Source of the DNA: Nemertoderma westbladi
Lineage: Eukaryota > Xenacoelomorpha > Nemertodermatida > Nemertodermatidae
Length of the DNA: 38,939 nt
Direction: 5' to 3'
NCBI GenBank assembly: GCA_032718475.1
Contig: JAUCBJ010008169.1
Location: forward strand, 1 to 38,939
Position numbers and translations under genes: made by a program. Under the pieces are notes generated by a model that had not been told where the DNA came from, made no database searches, and was given only the letters and a program-made list of their open reading frames with translations. Below are positions 1 through 9,735 of this stretch, in pieces (the first letter of the stretch is position 1; the number at the start of each line of letters is the position of its first letter).

Positions 1-1015
1 TCCTAGTTTTTAGTTGCTGTAACTATGCAACAACATTACGTACCGGCCCAATTTTTATTGAGAATTAGCTAAATTTAATGCCGCATCTTTTGCAAAAAAC
101 GACGTTGCAATTGGATTTCTACTTTTCGATGTGGGTGCCACCTCAAAATTTGATCTCCAGCACCAAATTTTTTGAAATTTTCGAATTTTACAAAGTCATT
201 CGTGATTTAGTAATTATTTATGTTTGGGCTATTTTTATTGGTTTGGATCACTCTAATGCTCTATACAAGTATGTAAGTGTAGTGGTACGTCATTTTTGGA
301 GCACCAAAATTAGGGCGTGGCACTTTAAAATTTCAAAATTACTTTATTCGGAAAATTTACTAAAGTTTTGATTTCGAAGCATTTTTATTGGTTTTCTGGA
401 GCGCTGAATCGATTGAAAGTAATATAGAGGCCTGAAGACTTAGTGGTTCGCCATTTTTGGTGCACCAACATTTTTCGTTTCATTTTTCAAAATTTGAAGT
501 GCCACGCCCTAATTTTGGTGCACAAAAAATTGCGAACCACTAAGTCTTCAGGCTTTTATATTACTTTCAATCGATTCAGCGGCCCAGAAAACCTATAAAG
601 ATGCGTTGAAATAAAAAATTAGGGGCATTTTCTGAATATCGAATTTTTCAAAATTTGAAGTTCCATAGCATCCACTTCAATTTTTGGAAATGGAATATAA
701 TCACATTTGATTCAGCGTCTTGAAAAACCTACTAAATCTAGCCAACACTGCCACACTATTAGTTTTTAGAAAACGAAAAATTTTGTAATTTTGTCCTGGG
801 ACTACTTTTATTTTTCATCAAAATTATTATTCCCTGCTTATGAAATTTTAACTTTTTAAGGTTTGCTAGTGTTCATCTATAGTTGTTTCACCAACAGCCC
901 AAATTTTGATTGATTTCATTGGACGATTACAAAAATATAGTGGGTAGGCCGAATCGCCCCCCCCCCCCCCCCCCCCAGTGGTGCTAATGGTCAAAACACC
1001 CCAGTGGTAATAGGG
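1..1015. mobile_element. 3' part of a piggyBac-like repeat, cut by the window edge
   Basis: The segment ends in TAATAGGG at 1008-1015 followed directly by TTAA (1016-1019), the same terminus as the complete element at 1947-3504. Around 130-180 it carries a GTGGGTGCCA...CCAGCACCAAATTTT motif, which is the conserved core of the tandem units inside that complete element. A run of 20 C sits 40 bp from the terminus, like the G/C runs near the ends of the related copies. The matching left end is not in the window, so the length is unknown. No transposase reading frame is visible, and the 97-aa ORF at 78-371 has no recognisable content. The piggyBac assignment rests on the terminus and TTAA site only. 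Confidence 0.5.
381..603. repeat. Imperfect inverted repeat, arms of about 87 bp
   Basis: Positions 381-467 and 515-603 are close reverse complements: the left arm reads GGTTTTCTGGAGCGCTGAATC through the phrase CTGAAGACTTAGTGGTTCG, and the right arm mirrors both. The loop is about 47 bp. Part of the loop (GTGCCACGCCCTAATTTT) is itself a reverse complement of 306-323. It lies inside the partial piggyBac-like repeat and probably makes a large cruciform or RNA hairpin. No coding content is seen. Confidence 0.75.
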
Positions 1016-1019
1016 TTAA

Positions 1020-1942
1020 CCCCCGATAATCATTTTTTACATAGCCGAATGGTAAAATAAGATTCTAGGAAAAATAAACAAAATATTACAAAAAAAATTC
1101 TCAACAATCTCAATTAAGGCCCCCCCCCCCCCCCGAAAACCCCCATATTGGTAATTTTAATGAGTTGGTATGAAGCCATAGTGTGAAAGATAACTGACCG
1201 ATTAACAGACTACAGCCAGTCAGGTTTGAGCGGGAAGGTTCAAACTTCAAAGCAAATTATCTTGGAATTACATTTCAGGATATTTCCATTTTTCAAAATA
1301 CTACCACTCCGCCGTTTTTCACCCAAATTCTATAATTTATTGCTCTTTTGAAAGGTTTTTTGAACATCTTGAAAAATTATCCAGCACTTTTTCGAAAATT
1401 TTTTTTTGTTAATATTATTGAAAATTTGAATTAATTTTAATTAATTAATTTACTTAAAAATTTAAAATTTAAAAAATCGGCTGGATAATTTTTGTAGAAA
1501 CGAAGGTGCTGAGTCCAAATATATTGGTTTAAAAAAAACTGGATAAATTTTAAGAGACTAGTAGTTTTTTTAGTGAAATATTTAATCCGCCACCCGCCGC
1601 TAGAGGGACATAAAAATTTTTATAATTTCCATTTTTGTCGCTCTTTGGCCTTCCTTCCCCACGTTGGCTGAACACCACACAACAGTGACTTTCACCTACT
1701 ACACGGAGTTAGAGCTGTTTTAAAAAACTTAAGGCTTAAGTTTTAAGCTTAAGGGGGAACCCCCCCCCCCCCCCCCCCCCTTAAGCAAATATTATTCTGC
1801 TCACAACTTCAATACTGCAGTACAGTTGCAGTAGCTGAGCTAACTGTAGATGAATTTCAACACTCATGCAGATTGATGTTCAAGAGTAGCAAGTTCAAGA
1901 TTGCGATCGAATATGATGTTTGAGTTCGATGCTTATCTGCAG
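1020..1942. other. AT-rich intergenic DNA with two poly-C runs
   Basis: No gene is visible. The stretch holds poly-C runs of 15 bases (1120-1134) and 21 bases (1760-1780). The second is flanked by CTTAAG-type short inverted sequences (1729-1752 and 1781-1785). The remainder is A/T-rich single-copy-looking sequence without recognisable coding or RNA motifs. Confidence 0.5.
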
Positions 1943-3508
1943 TTAACCCTATTAAACCCGGGGTCAATATGACCCCCCTCGTGGTTTTTTTATTATAATT
2001 CTGAAACAAACGCAGTTGGGAATCTGAAATTTTATGACTTTTCCTAAAAATCTATTGTCTTTCTAGTAGTAAAAAACCGTTTTCAAAAATATTGGGTACT
2101 TTTCGAGTTATAGCACCATTTTTTAACCCTACTTTTGGCACTTTTTTTGAGACGTTTTTTGAAAATTACATTTCATTAAATATGAATTGTAACATCTCTA
2201 TTTATGATTTACACCGGTTTTTTGGTGTTAGAAATTTGATGGAATTCATATAAATTGATTTAGAAATTTCAAACTTGTTTTTTTCGGTGGGTGCCAAATT
2301 TTGGTGCCAGCACCAAATTTTGAAATAAGTCAATTTTGTAAATTGATCGTTTGAAACTTGTTTTTTACGCAATTGGGGTTTTTTGGGTTTCTGTATTCGA
2401 TGAAATATATACGAGTTGCACCAAACGTATCAAACTTGTATTTTTCGGTGCTGTGTGCAAATTTTGGTGCTAGCACGAAATTTTGAAAATCCAATCAATA
2501 GATAAAATTGCTTGTGACAATTTATTTCTTGCGTTTTAGAGGTTTATGGCTGTTCTGAATTCAATGGAAAATATAATTATCGAACTAGACATCTCAAACT
2601 TGTATTTTTCGGATGTGGGTGCAAAATATGGTGCTAGCACCAAATTTTGAAATCCATCAAATATATCAATTGATTGTGTCACCTTGTTTCTTGCGTTATA
2701 CGGGTTTGTGATGGTTCTGAATTCAATTGAATCAGTAAAAAATTCATAAGAGTTCTCAAACTTGTATTTTTCGCAGGTGGGTGAAAATTGTTGTGCCAGC
2801 ACCAAATTTTGGAAAATATGCAAATTGATAAGTAGATAGTATCACCTTGTATCTTGCGTTATACGGGTTTATGAGGGTCCTGAATCCGATGAAATCAATA
2901 AAAACAGCACTGGACATCGCAAACTTGTACTTTTTGGTGATGGGTACGAAATTTGGTGCTAGCACCAAAATTTGCCAAATTACGCCGAAAAATACAAGTA
3001 GCAATGATCTGGCATATTAGAAATGTATTCCATTAGAAACAGCGCCCTCGAAAACCTGAAAATGTGAATTTATAGCATCGTATAAGTGAATTCAAAATTT
3101 TGTGTTCTAACTTAAAAGTGCTGGTTACTTGTTTTTTTCATTTTTTTCCTACGCAGAGAGGACTAAACAGCCATTTATAGTAATCATATCATTTTTTAAT
3201 ATTTTCCAATATATTTTGCACCCCAGAAAACCTGTATTGAAAAATAATTAGCCGAAAATTTAACTTTCAAATTTGGCGAAAATTGTGCACTACTTGTAAT
3301 TTTGGTGCTGCAATATAACCACCCCAGTACATGTTTTCGAAAATTTTTTTTTTCGGTCGGATCCAGACAAGTGATACCTACGTACAAACAAAAAATCGGA
3401 CGTTTTCGTAAATATTTGTAGATTTTAGAGGGGGGGGGGGGGGGGGTCAATATGACCGCCCCCCCGGTATTTGTACAACATTTTATAGCCTGGTACTAAT
3501 AGGGTTAA
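1943..3508. mobile_element. Complete non-autonomous piggyBac-like element (MITE)
   Basis: The element spans 1947-3504 (1558 bp) between two TTAA tetranucleotides (1943-1946 and 3505-3508), the target-site duplication of the piggyBac superfamily. It starts CCCTATTA and ends TAATAGGG, so the outer 8 bp are perfect terminal inverted repeats. Just inside each end lies the near-palindrome GGTCAATATGACC. No transposase frame is present; short minus-strand ORFs at 2536-3004 and 3196-3450 only read through the repeats. The body holds about four and a half tandem units of 161-164 bp, and the right end has a 17-base poly-G run. A second, truncated copy lies at 34218-34975. The superfamily is inferred from TTAA plus CCC...GGG ends; mobilisation would need a transposase supplied elsewhere. 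Confidence 0.8.
2274..2980. repeat. Internal tandem repeat, unit about 163 bp
   Basis: Successive units begin with CTTGTTTTT/CTTGTATTTTTCGG at 2274, 2435, 2599, 2761 and 2924, giving periods of 161, 164, 162 and 163 bp. Each unit contains TTTTGGTGCTAGCACCAAATTTT-like sequence about 25 bp in; its core GGTGCTAGCACC is a perfect 12-bp palindrome. Later in each unit comes CTTGTTTCTTGCGTTATACGG or a variant. The fifth unit is incomplete. The palindromic core recurs near 34250-34440 and, more weakly, near 130-180. Confidence 0.8.
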
Positions 3509-3589
3509 ACCCACACTTCCCACTTGATGTCACTGTATTTTCGACTAGCTCACCTAACACGCCATGCCTCTCATCCGGGTAAGGTGGCC

Positions 3590-5005
3590 TCTCAACCTTA
3601 GGTACCAACTGCCCACTCAATCTGGGTACCACGCACACCCTCAACCTATGTACCACCCACACCTTCAACCTGGGCACCACCCGCCCCCTCAACCAGGGTA
3701 CCACACACAACCTCAACCTGCGCACCACCCGCCCCCTCAACCAGGGTACCACCCGCCCCCTCAACCTGGGTACCACCCGCCTCCTCAACCAGGGTACCAC
3801 CCACCTCCTCAACCTGGGTACCACTAGCCCCCTAAACCTGGGTACCACCCGCCCCCTCAACCTGGGTACCACCCGCCCCCTCAACCAGGGTACCACCCAC
3901 CTCCTCAACCTGGGTACCACTAGCCCCCTCAAACTGGGTACCAACCGCCCGCCTCAACCATGGTACCACACACGGCCACCCCCTCAACCTGAGTTCCATC
4001 CACCCCTCAACCTGGGTACCACCCGCCCCCTTAACCAGGGTACCACCCGCCCCCTCAACCTGGGTACCACCCGCCCCCTCAAGCAGGGTACCACCCGCCC
4101 CCTCAAGCAGGGTACCACCCGTCCCCTCAACCAGGGTACCACCCACCCCCTCAACCTGGGTACCACCCGCCCCATCAACCTGGGCACCACCCGCCCCCTC
4201 AACCTGGGTACCAACCGCCTCCTCAACTTGGGTACCACTCGCCACCTCAACCTGGGAACCACCCGCCCGCTCAACCTGGGTACCACCCACCCCCTCAACC
4301 GGGTACCACCCGCTGCCACCCACTCAACCTGGCTCACCCGCTCAACCTGGGTACCACCCGCCCCCCTCAACCAGGTACCACCCGCTGCCACCCACTCAAC
4401 CTGGCTCACCCGCTCAACCTGGGTACCACCCGCCCCCCTCAACCGGGGTACCACCTGCCTCCCAACGTGGGTACAACACGCCCAGTCAGCCTTTTCACCC
4501 GCTCAACCCGGGTACCACCTGCCCCCTCAGCATGGGTACCACCCACCCCCTCAACCTGGATACCACCCACCCCCTCAACATGGATACCACCCACCCCCTC
4601 AACCTGTTTACCACAAGCCCTCCTCACCTGGGTACCACCCACCCACTCAACCTTGGTACCACGCACCACCTCTACCTGGGTACCATTAGCCCCCTCAACC
4701 TGGGTACCACCCACCCGCTCAACCACGGTACCACCAGCCCCCTCAACCTGGGTACCACCCGCCCTCTCAACCAGGGTACATCCCACCCCCTCAACCTGGA
4801 TACCACCCACCCCCTCAACCTGGGTACCACTCACCCCCTCAACCTGGGTACCACCCGCCGCTCAACAATGGTACCACCCGCCCCCTCAACCACGGTACCT
4901 TCCGCCCCCTCAAACAGGGTACCACCCACCCACTCAACCTGGGTACCACCCGCCCGTTCAACCACGGTACCACCCACCCCCTCAACCTGGGTACCACTCA
5001 TCCCA
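3590..5005. repeat. 24-bp minisatellite array, about 59 units
   Basis: The consensus unit is ACCACCCGCCCCCTCAACCTGGGT read head to tail, with a GGTACC in nearly every unit. Variants affect the CCCGCC/CCCACC part and the CCTGGG/CCAGGG part. Because the unit is 24 bp and contains no stop, long frames stay open on both strands: plus-strand frames give an 8-residue GYHPPPQP-type repeat or PLNLGTTR-type repeat, and minus-strand frames give VEGAGGTQ-type or RLRGRVVP-type repeats. These are open because of the period, and all are broken by occasional stops or slips, for example at 3825-3827. It starts 86 bp after the right TTAA of the piggyBac-like element. I treat it as a minisatellite rather than a gene, but a repeat-protein exon cannot be fully excluded. 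Confidence 0.9.
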
Positions 5006-5209
5006 GAACATAATTTAAGAAATCAATCACGAACAATGTAAAACTAATACCAAGTTTAAAAAAGAAGAAACATATTTATCCAATTAATATAGCTAAAATG
5101 AACAGTAGAATGCACACTGCAACGTACAATAAACAAAAATAATATCACCAGCAAAATATAAAATTAAATATATGTAAGATAAAATGGTTGGAAGCTAGAG
5201 GAATCCATC

Positions 5210-5785
5210 GATGGAAAGGGGGACTGTGGCTGTGCTGTGAAGCCACATTGCGGCATTCCTATGCTACGGACAGACAGCCAGTCATTGGAAGAGCTGTCGG
5301 GAGGAAGCCCTCAGTGGAGTGCTAACAGCGGCCCGATCTCCTGGAGCATACATTGCCCCCACTCTCTAAGAGCTTCAACAACAAGTGGGGTGGGGTGAAT
5401 CATACCCCAGAAGAGCGGCAGTCTGCAGTTTGCGGTCCCTTGTCACAGTAAATCCGTGGCACGGGTGCGATGCAGAACCCTGGATGGTCAGAGACTGCAG
5501 GCTGGATATAACGGTGACATCCAAGGCCATTGACTTCTCCCTACACCAGTATGGTATGTATGTATATGTCGGCTGGATGTCTGCCTGAAACAGCAATGAT
5601 TTCAGGGACTTCCCTCCAGGGCGTGAGAACAGCTGATTCTGCTGCGGAGAAAATGGCATCCCTGAGAGCATCATGACACAGCTGATATGGACGCCTGCAT
5701 TATCACACCCGACATTATGGTCCCCAAGGTTGTCTGACACTAACCCGCAAAATGGGCTCAGGGTCGGTTCTGTGGACATACTCAA
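5210..5785 (-). pseudogene. C-terminal fragment of a reverse-transcriptase family polyprotein
   Basis: The minus-strand frame 5785-5375 (136 codons) contains YTYIPYWCREKSMALDVTVI, then SSLQSLTIQGSASHPCHGF and a following RKLQTAA. This order (Pro-Ala-Asp-like then I-P-W, ALDVTVxSxLQ, GH, then RK) is the conserved tail found downstream of the reverse transcriptase in a widespread group of invertebrate retroelement polyproteins, where it has a PDDEXK-nuclease-like look. In a shifted frame further down (about 5370-5300) VVEALREWG matches the usual next motif. The frameshift and stops show it is dead, and no RT core is attached. The fragment runs opposite to the LINE fragment that follows. Family assignment is from recalled motif pattern, not a search. 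Confidence 0.55.
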
Positions 5786-6004
5786 TACTATGGCAATAAA
5801 TATAGGTATTTTCTGCAGTATGTAAGGTAAATTAAATGATTACAGAAGCAGACAAGGTCTAATCAAACTGGATTAGGCCTGGATGGATGCATGAGAATAA
5901 TTGTAGCATGATCAGCATGACTAACCAGCGATCCATATATACCAGTCTCGATTGAAATGGGTCTCGAACTAGAGGAGTCGGCCAGCAAGTTCACCGACCC
6001 CGGC

Positions 6005-6943
6005 GGTTCTACGCATGTCCTTAGATCATCATAATGATGATGGGGTGATGATAACTCCACCTACTGGCTCCAGAAGTCGAGGAAATCCTGCCAAGTACCT
6101 AACTGATCTATACTTTGCTGATGACTTAGGAGTACTCTCAGAATCACTAGAGGGAGCCCAACGGCTCCTCAGCTCATTAGAACATGCTGCTTCTAGTGTT
6201 GGTCTTTTTATTAACTCCAGAAAGACCAAAATTTTGACAGTTAACTTTGAAAGTCTTCAGCAAGTCTCTGATCGGATGAGCATAAGCTCAAAAGATGGTA
6301 TGCTTGAGCATGTGGATGACTTCTGTTACCTGGGATCATGGATCCAGAAGTCAGGTGAGGACCTTCGAATACGTAAGGGAAAGGCATGGGCAGCCTTGAA
6401 TAGGGTTTCCAGGATTTGGAAGTCACTGAGAATTAATCGGAAACTTAAGGTCCGATTATTTAGAGCAGCAGTAGTTCCAGTACTCCTCTATGGGAGTCCA
6501 TGCTGGGCTCTAACTGCTGAGGACACCAAATCTCTGGATGCACATTCACAAGAATGCTACGCTGGGTTCATTGTTTCAAGTACAATGCACACATCTCCAA
6601 CCAGACACTATATAACATTGGAGGTGTCTCATTGGTTCCCCCAAGCTTGACACTAGAACAAAATCGCCTCCGCTTTGCAGGACATTGCTTTCGCCGTGAG
6701 GACCAGCCAGTGCATAATCTTGTACTTTGGCAGCCTCATGGAGTGAATAAGCATGGTGGACAGCCCATGACTTTCTTGAGATGCATCTTAAAGGACACTG
6801 GCCTTGAAGATGCGGATGATCTAGCAAATGTCATGGGTGATAGGGAGTTGTGGCGGTGCAATTTTGTCGATAAGCCGGCACAGCATTCTTAAAATTGCAG
6901 CTGCAATGCAGCATGCCGATCCTAGTAGTAGTAGTAGTAGAGT
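6005..6943 (+). pseudogene. 5'-truncated non-LTR retrotransposon, RT 3' half
   Basis: The frame from 6015 reads FADDLGVLSESLEGAQRLLS, where the YADD/FADD-type box carries the two catalytic aspartates of the reverse transcriptase. It is followed by SSVGLFINSRKTKIL and the thumb-like FCYLGSWI segment. A frameshift near 6550 moves the rest into the frame ending at 6892 (ending DKPAQHS). The copy ends in about five TAG repeats (6929-6943), a typical microsatellite 3' tail of this group. The left edge at 6005 corresponds to 36869 in the longer copy at 34976-37793, so this is a 5'-truncated insertion. Nucleotide identity to that copy is high over its whole length. It looks RTE/CR1-like; the clade is not resolved. 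Confidence 0.85.
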
Positions 6944-8005
6944 CATCAGCATAACCAGCTTTCACGAACTCGTGTGGAACGAATTCAGTGGATTAGAGGT
7001 AGAATGCCAATGGCATATATTGGCATCGCTACAGGGTCACCCTGAGTTACACCCTCATCGCTGAAAAGTACAGCATTGCTCCCCTTCATTACAAGGATAC
7101 TGTGCCCCCGGTAGCAGTTGAATGTGGATATGAGCAGCAGGGCCACAGGCAACGAGCATTCCACAGAGTGGCTAAGCGAGTTAAATTCATCATTTGTTGT
7201 GACATTATTATCTATATCTAATAAAAAGTATAGTATTTCGGTCTCACATGGTTTTCTTTAAGTGAAAAACAGTTGTATTTCATATTTTTGATAAATCGTG
7301 TGGGTTGTCTATAGGATGTTGGAATTTTATTAGCTAAAATTGAGGCCCAATTGAAGCAAAATGTTCGCAATTAATAAACTTATCAGTCGTGACGGTTTTG
7401 GAAGATTGTACCTTAAGTTTAACCAGTTCAGTAAATATTAAATAGATAGATATAAAGATCAATATAGACTGCTGGTCATCCTAAGTTAGGCTTCATCTGC
7501 AGACAGGTCCTTGAACCGATTACTAATGGCAAACATTTGGGAACTGGAAGAGTTGGATAAGGTTTGCAATGCCATATCGGAACGGGTTTCTGATCTCAGG
7601 GACTCATGCAAAGCTTCCAGATCAGATTGGTCGTTAATTGGTAGCTGAATGCTAGCTTTGACTCCGCGAATATAAATGTTTCCATTGAATGTGTAGGCCC
7701 CTGCCAAGTTAAACTTCTTGGGACTGCACTTTGGTGCAATTTATTTTCCATCCATCACACAGCATTTCCCCCAATTGGCTTTGGCTCATTTGCATTCTAT
7801 ATCTATATCCTTTGTATTGTAGTGATATAGTTCATAATTTTCCTAAACATACAGTAATTATGAATAAGAATTGTACAAGTATATCACCTTGGTGGCTTCC
7901 CATATTACATTGTGACATGACTTTCTATTTGATGACATAATAATAATTTATTATAATTTATTTTTTTATTTATTTTATCAGCTTCATGCCTGTTTTCTTT
8001 ATTTT
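6944..8005. other. Intergenic DNA with one unexplained minus-strand ORF
   Basis: Most of this stretch shows no recognisable gene. The minus-strand frame 7707-7486 (73 codons) reads NIYIRGVKASIQLPINDQSD and ends SNRFKDLSADEA. The same frame is open upstream of the first Met for about 12 codons (to a stop near 7750), so the Met at 7707 may not be the true start. The composition looks protein-like, with a mix of acidic, serine and amphipathic positions, but I do not recognise it. It could be a terminal exon or a transposon relic. The rest, including 7060-7480 and 7750-8005, is AT-rich and featureless. Confidence 0.3.
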
Positions 8006-8755
8006 CGACCATTCAATTATCCTTCTAAAAGCCAGAATGGGTTCCAAGGTACGATGACCTTTACGGATCACATTCTATTGTGTGGCTTTGCAGCAATCAA
8101 GATCAATGGGATTTCTCGAAATTATCCAAAGAGTGTTAGGTGTTTTGGTAAGTGCCACCAACATTTTTTGAAATTTATGGGGGTCTCTAAGAACTCACTG
8201 TCACTGTCTCTGTCAGCGTCACTGTCTACTCCCCGGTACAATCGACCATATCAGGTAAGACCCTGTCGTTGTTTTGGAGCTTTCCAAAGTGGGCCTTCCA
8301 ACCATTGCGATTGTGGCGATCAGCTGGAGAATCAGTATTAACTGTGGTGGTTGGTTGGATATTCCTCCCATTCAAAATTTTTGTAGATTTATATTCCCGA
8401 GCTCATTGCTTACTTACACCAGCATCATTGGTGTCATCAATCAGCTGACTGAGCTCCTTGCCTTTCGTATCAGACTGCCTGTTCAGGAATCTAGATGCAA
8501 CCTAAACTGCATCCTTGGCTGTCTTAATATGTTTGAGACAGCTGGACTTAGTGAAATTATGCCTTACTCTGCCTTAGTGAAATCCTTTTGGCACTTCTTA
8601 ATTTTGTGCTCAGTCCATGGTGCTTTTTTCCGTTTTGAGGGTGTACTGTACGTACAGGAACTACTTCTGCAGTTACTGCCTGATCTGCCTTGCTGTATCT
8701 CATATTGGGCTTTTACAACAGAGAGGACCAATCCATGCTACGCAGATTTTTAGTA
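8006..8755 (-). pseudogene. Old divergent remnant of the same non-LTR retrotransposon
   Basis: Read on the minus strand, 8755-8006 follows the order of the longer copy at about 35605-36600. The shared phrases are GACTGGTCCTCTCTGT, GCATCTAGATTCCTGAACAG, ATTGATGACACCAATGATGCT, GTTGGAAGGCCCACTTTG and CTTTGCAGCAATCAAGATC or its complement. It therefore covers the segment from the end of the endonuclease through the start of the reverse transcriptase. Frames are interrupted throughout and about 100 bp around 8110-8230 has little resemblance left. The plus-strand ORFs here (8054-8341, 8274-8753) are shadows of the relic. It is clearly older than the other copies in the window. Confidence 0.75.
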
Positions 8756-9717
8756 GTATTAGTGCATATGTGCATATACTTTCATTATTTGTACTTGTAT
8801 ATATTGTTACTTGTATATGTATTTTTTATTACATATAAAATATTTTATGATTGAACTAAAAATTTGGCTGAAGTCATGACAGGAATACAAAGTATTCCTT
8901 GGTAAGGCTATGTATTATATAATAACTGTAATGTTATAACTCTAGTATACCACAAATAAGTATTAAGCATATGTTTATATAATTATTATGTGGACATATC
9001 CTATTGTATTTGTGTAATTAAATATGTGTTATTTGATCGTGGTCCCGGATAGGGGCAGTCAATAATAATAATTATTAAATAGTAACAGCCTACAGCCTCA
9101 GGCAAATGTAGAATCATACAACGTTTGAATGACTATTTCTCAGCTATTTTCTACAAAATTTAGAGTATGTTGCATATTTCGAATCCTTGCATGGCCACTG
9201 GTCAGCTTTCTATCAATTCCAACAAACAACCCCTACATTGTTGAAGAATAACTACAGTGAAACAAATTAAATATATCGCCTGATTAGCTTTTTTGGCTAG
9301 AGATGGAAAGCAAAAATTAAAGTTCTCACTCACCCATGGAGTAAGAGGGAAGTGAAGAAATTATTCCTGTCCTGATAATAAATCTGTTTCAAATTTCATG
9401 CAATCTCATTAAAAATTTGGGGGTGGGGGTAAGTCACTGATTTAAGACACTACATTCCAGGACAGGATATATATATATAAATATATATTATATACACATA
9501 GTTACACACAAAAAACTTTTAGCACTTTTGTAACAATATGTGCGCTATGACAACCCCACTCACTACATAACATGCACTATTGTTAACATTAAATGATTGG
9601 CAGTTATCTCGGAATACAGCTACTTTTATGTAACCCTTAAATAGATTATTATCACATGTAAAGTAACTAACTCTTAATAGATAATTATCAATATTTGTAA
9701 TTATTTAACAATTTTAA
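8756..9717. other. AT-rich sequence upstream of AMP-binding gene 1
   Basis: No gene is seen. There is a TA-rich run at 9468-9495. The last 40-60 bp before the gene (about 9680-9735) match the sequence upstream of the second gene copy (about 29725-29785); further upstream the two loci differ. The promoter is expected here, but no single element can be pointed to with confidence. Confidence 0.4.
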
Positions 9718-9732
9718 ATGCATTCTTTGTGA
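9718..9732 (+). promoter_or_regulatory. Four-codon upstream ORF before AMP-binding gene 1
   Basis: ATG CAT TCT TTG TGA (Met-His-Ser-Leu-stop) ends three bases before the main ATG at 9736. The same mini-ORF, with a synonymous TTA, precedes the second gene at 29768-29782. If the mRNA starts upstream, this could limit initiation at the main ATG. It may simply be conserved because the duplication is recent. Confidence 0.35.
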
Positions 9733-9735
9733 ATA

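Noticed and set aside
3483-5041. Proline-rich or glycine-rich repeat proteins in the minisatellite
   Set aside because: Several frames on both strands are equally open because the 24-bp unit lacks stops, and all are broken by slips or stops.
5863-6004. A second SINE before the LINE fragment
   Set aside because: GGGTCTCGAACTAG looks B-box-like, but no A box or tail could be placed.
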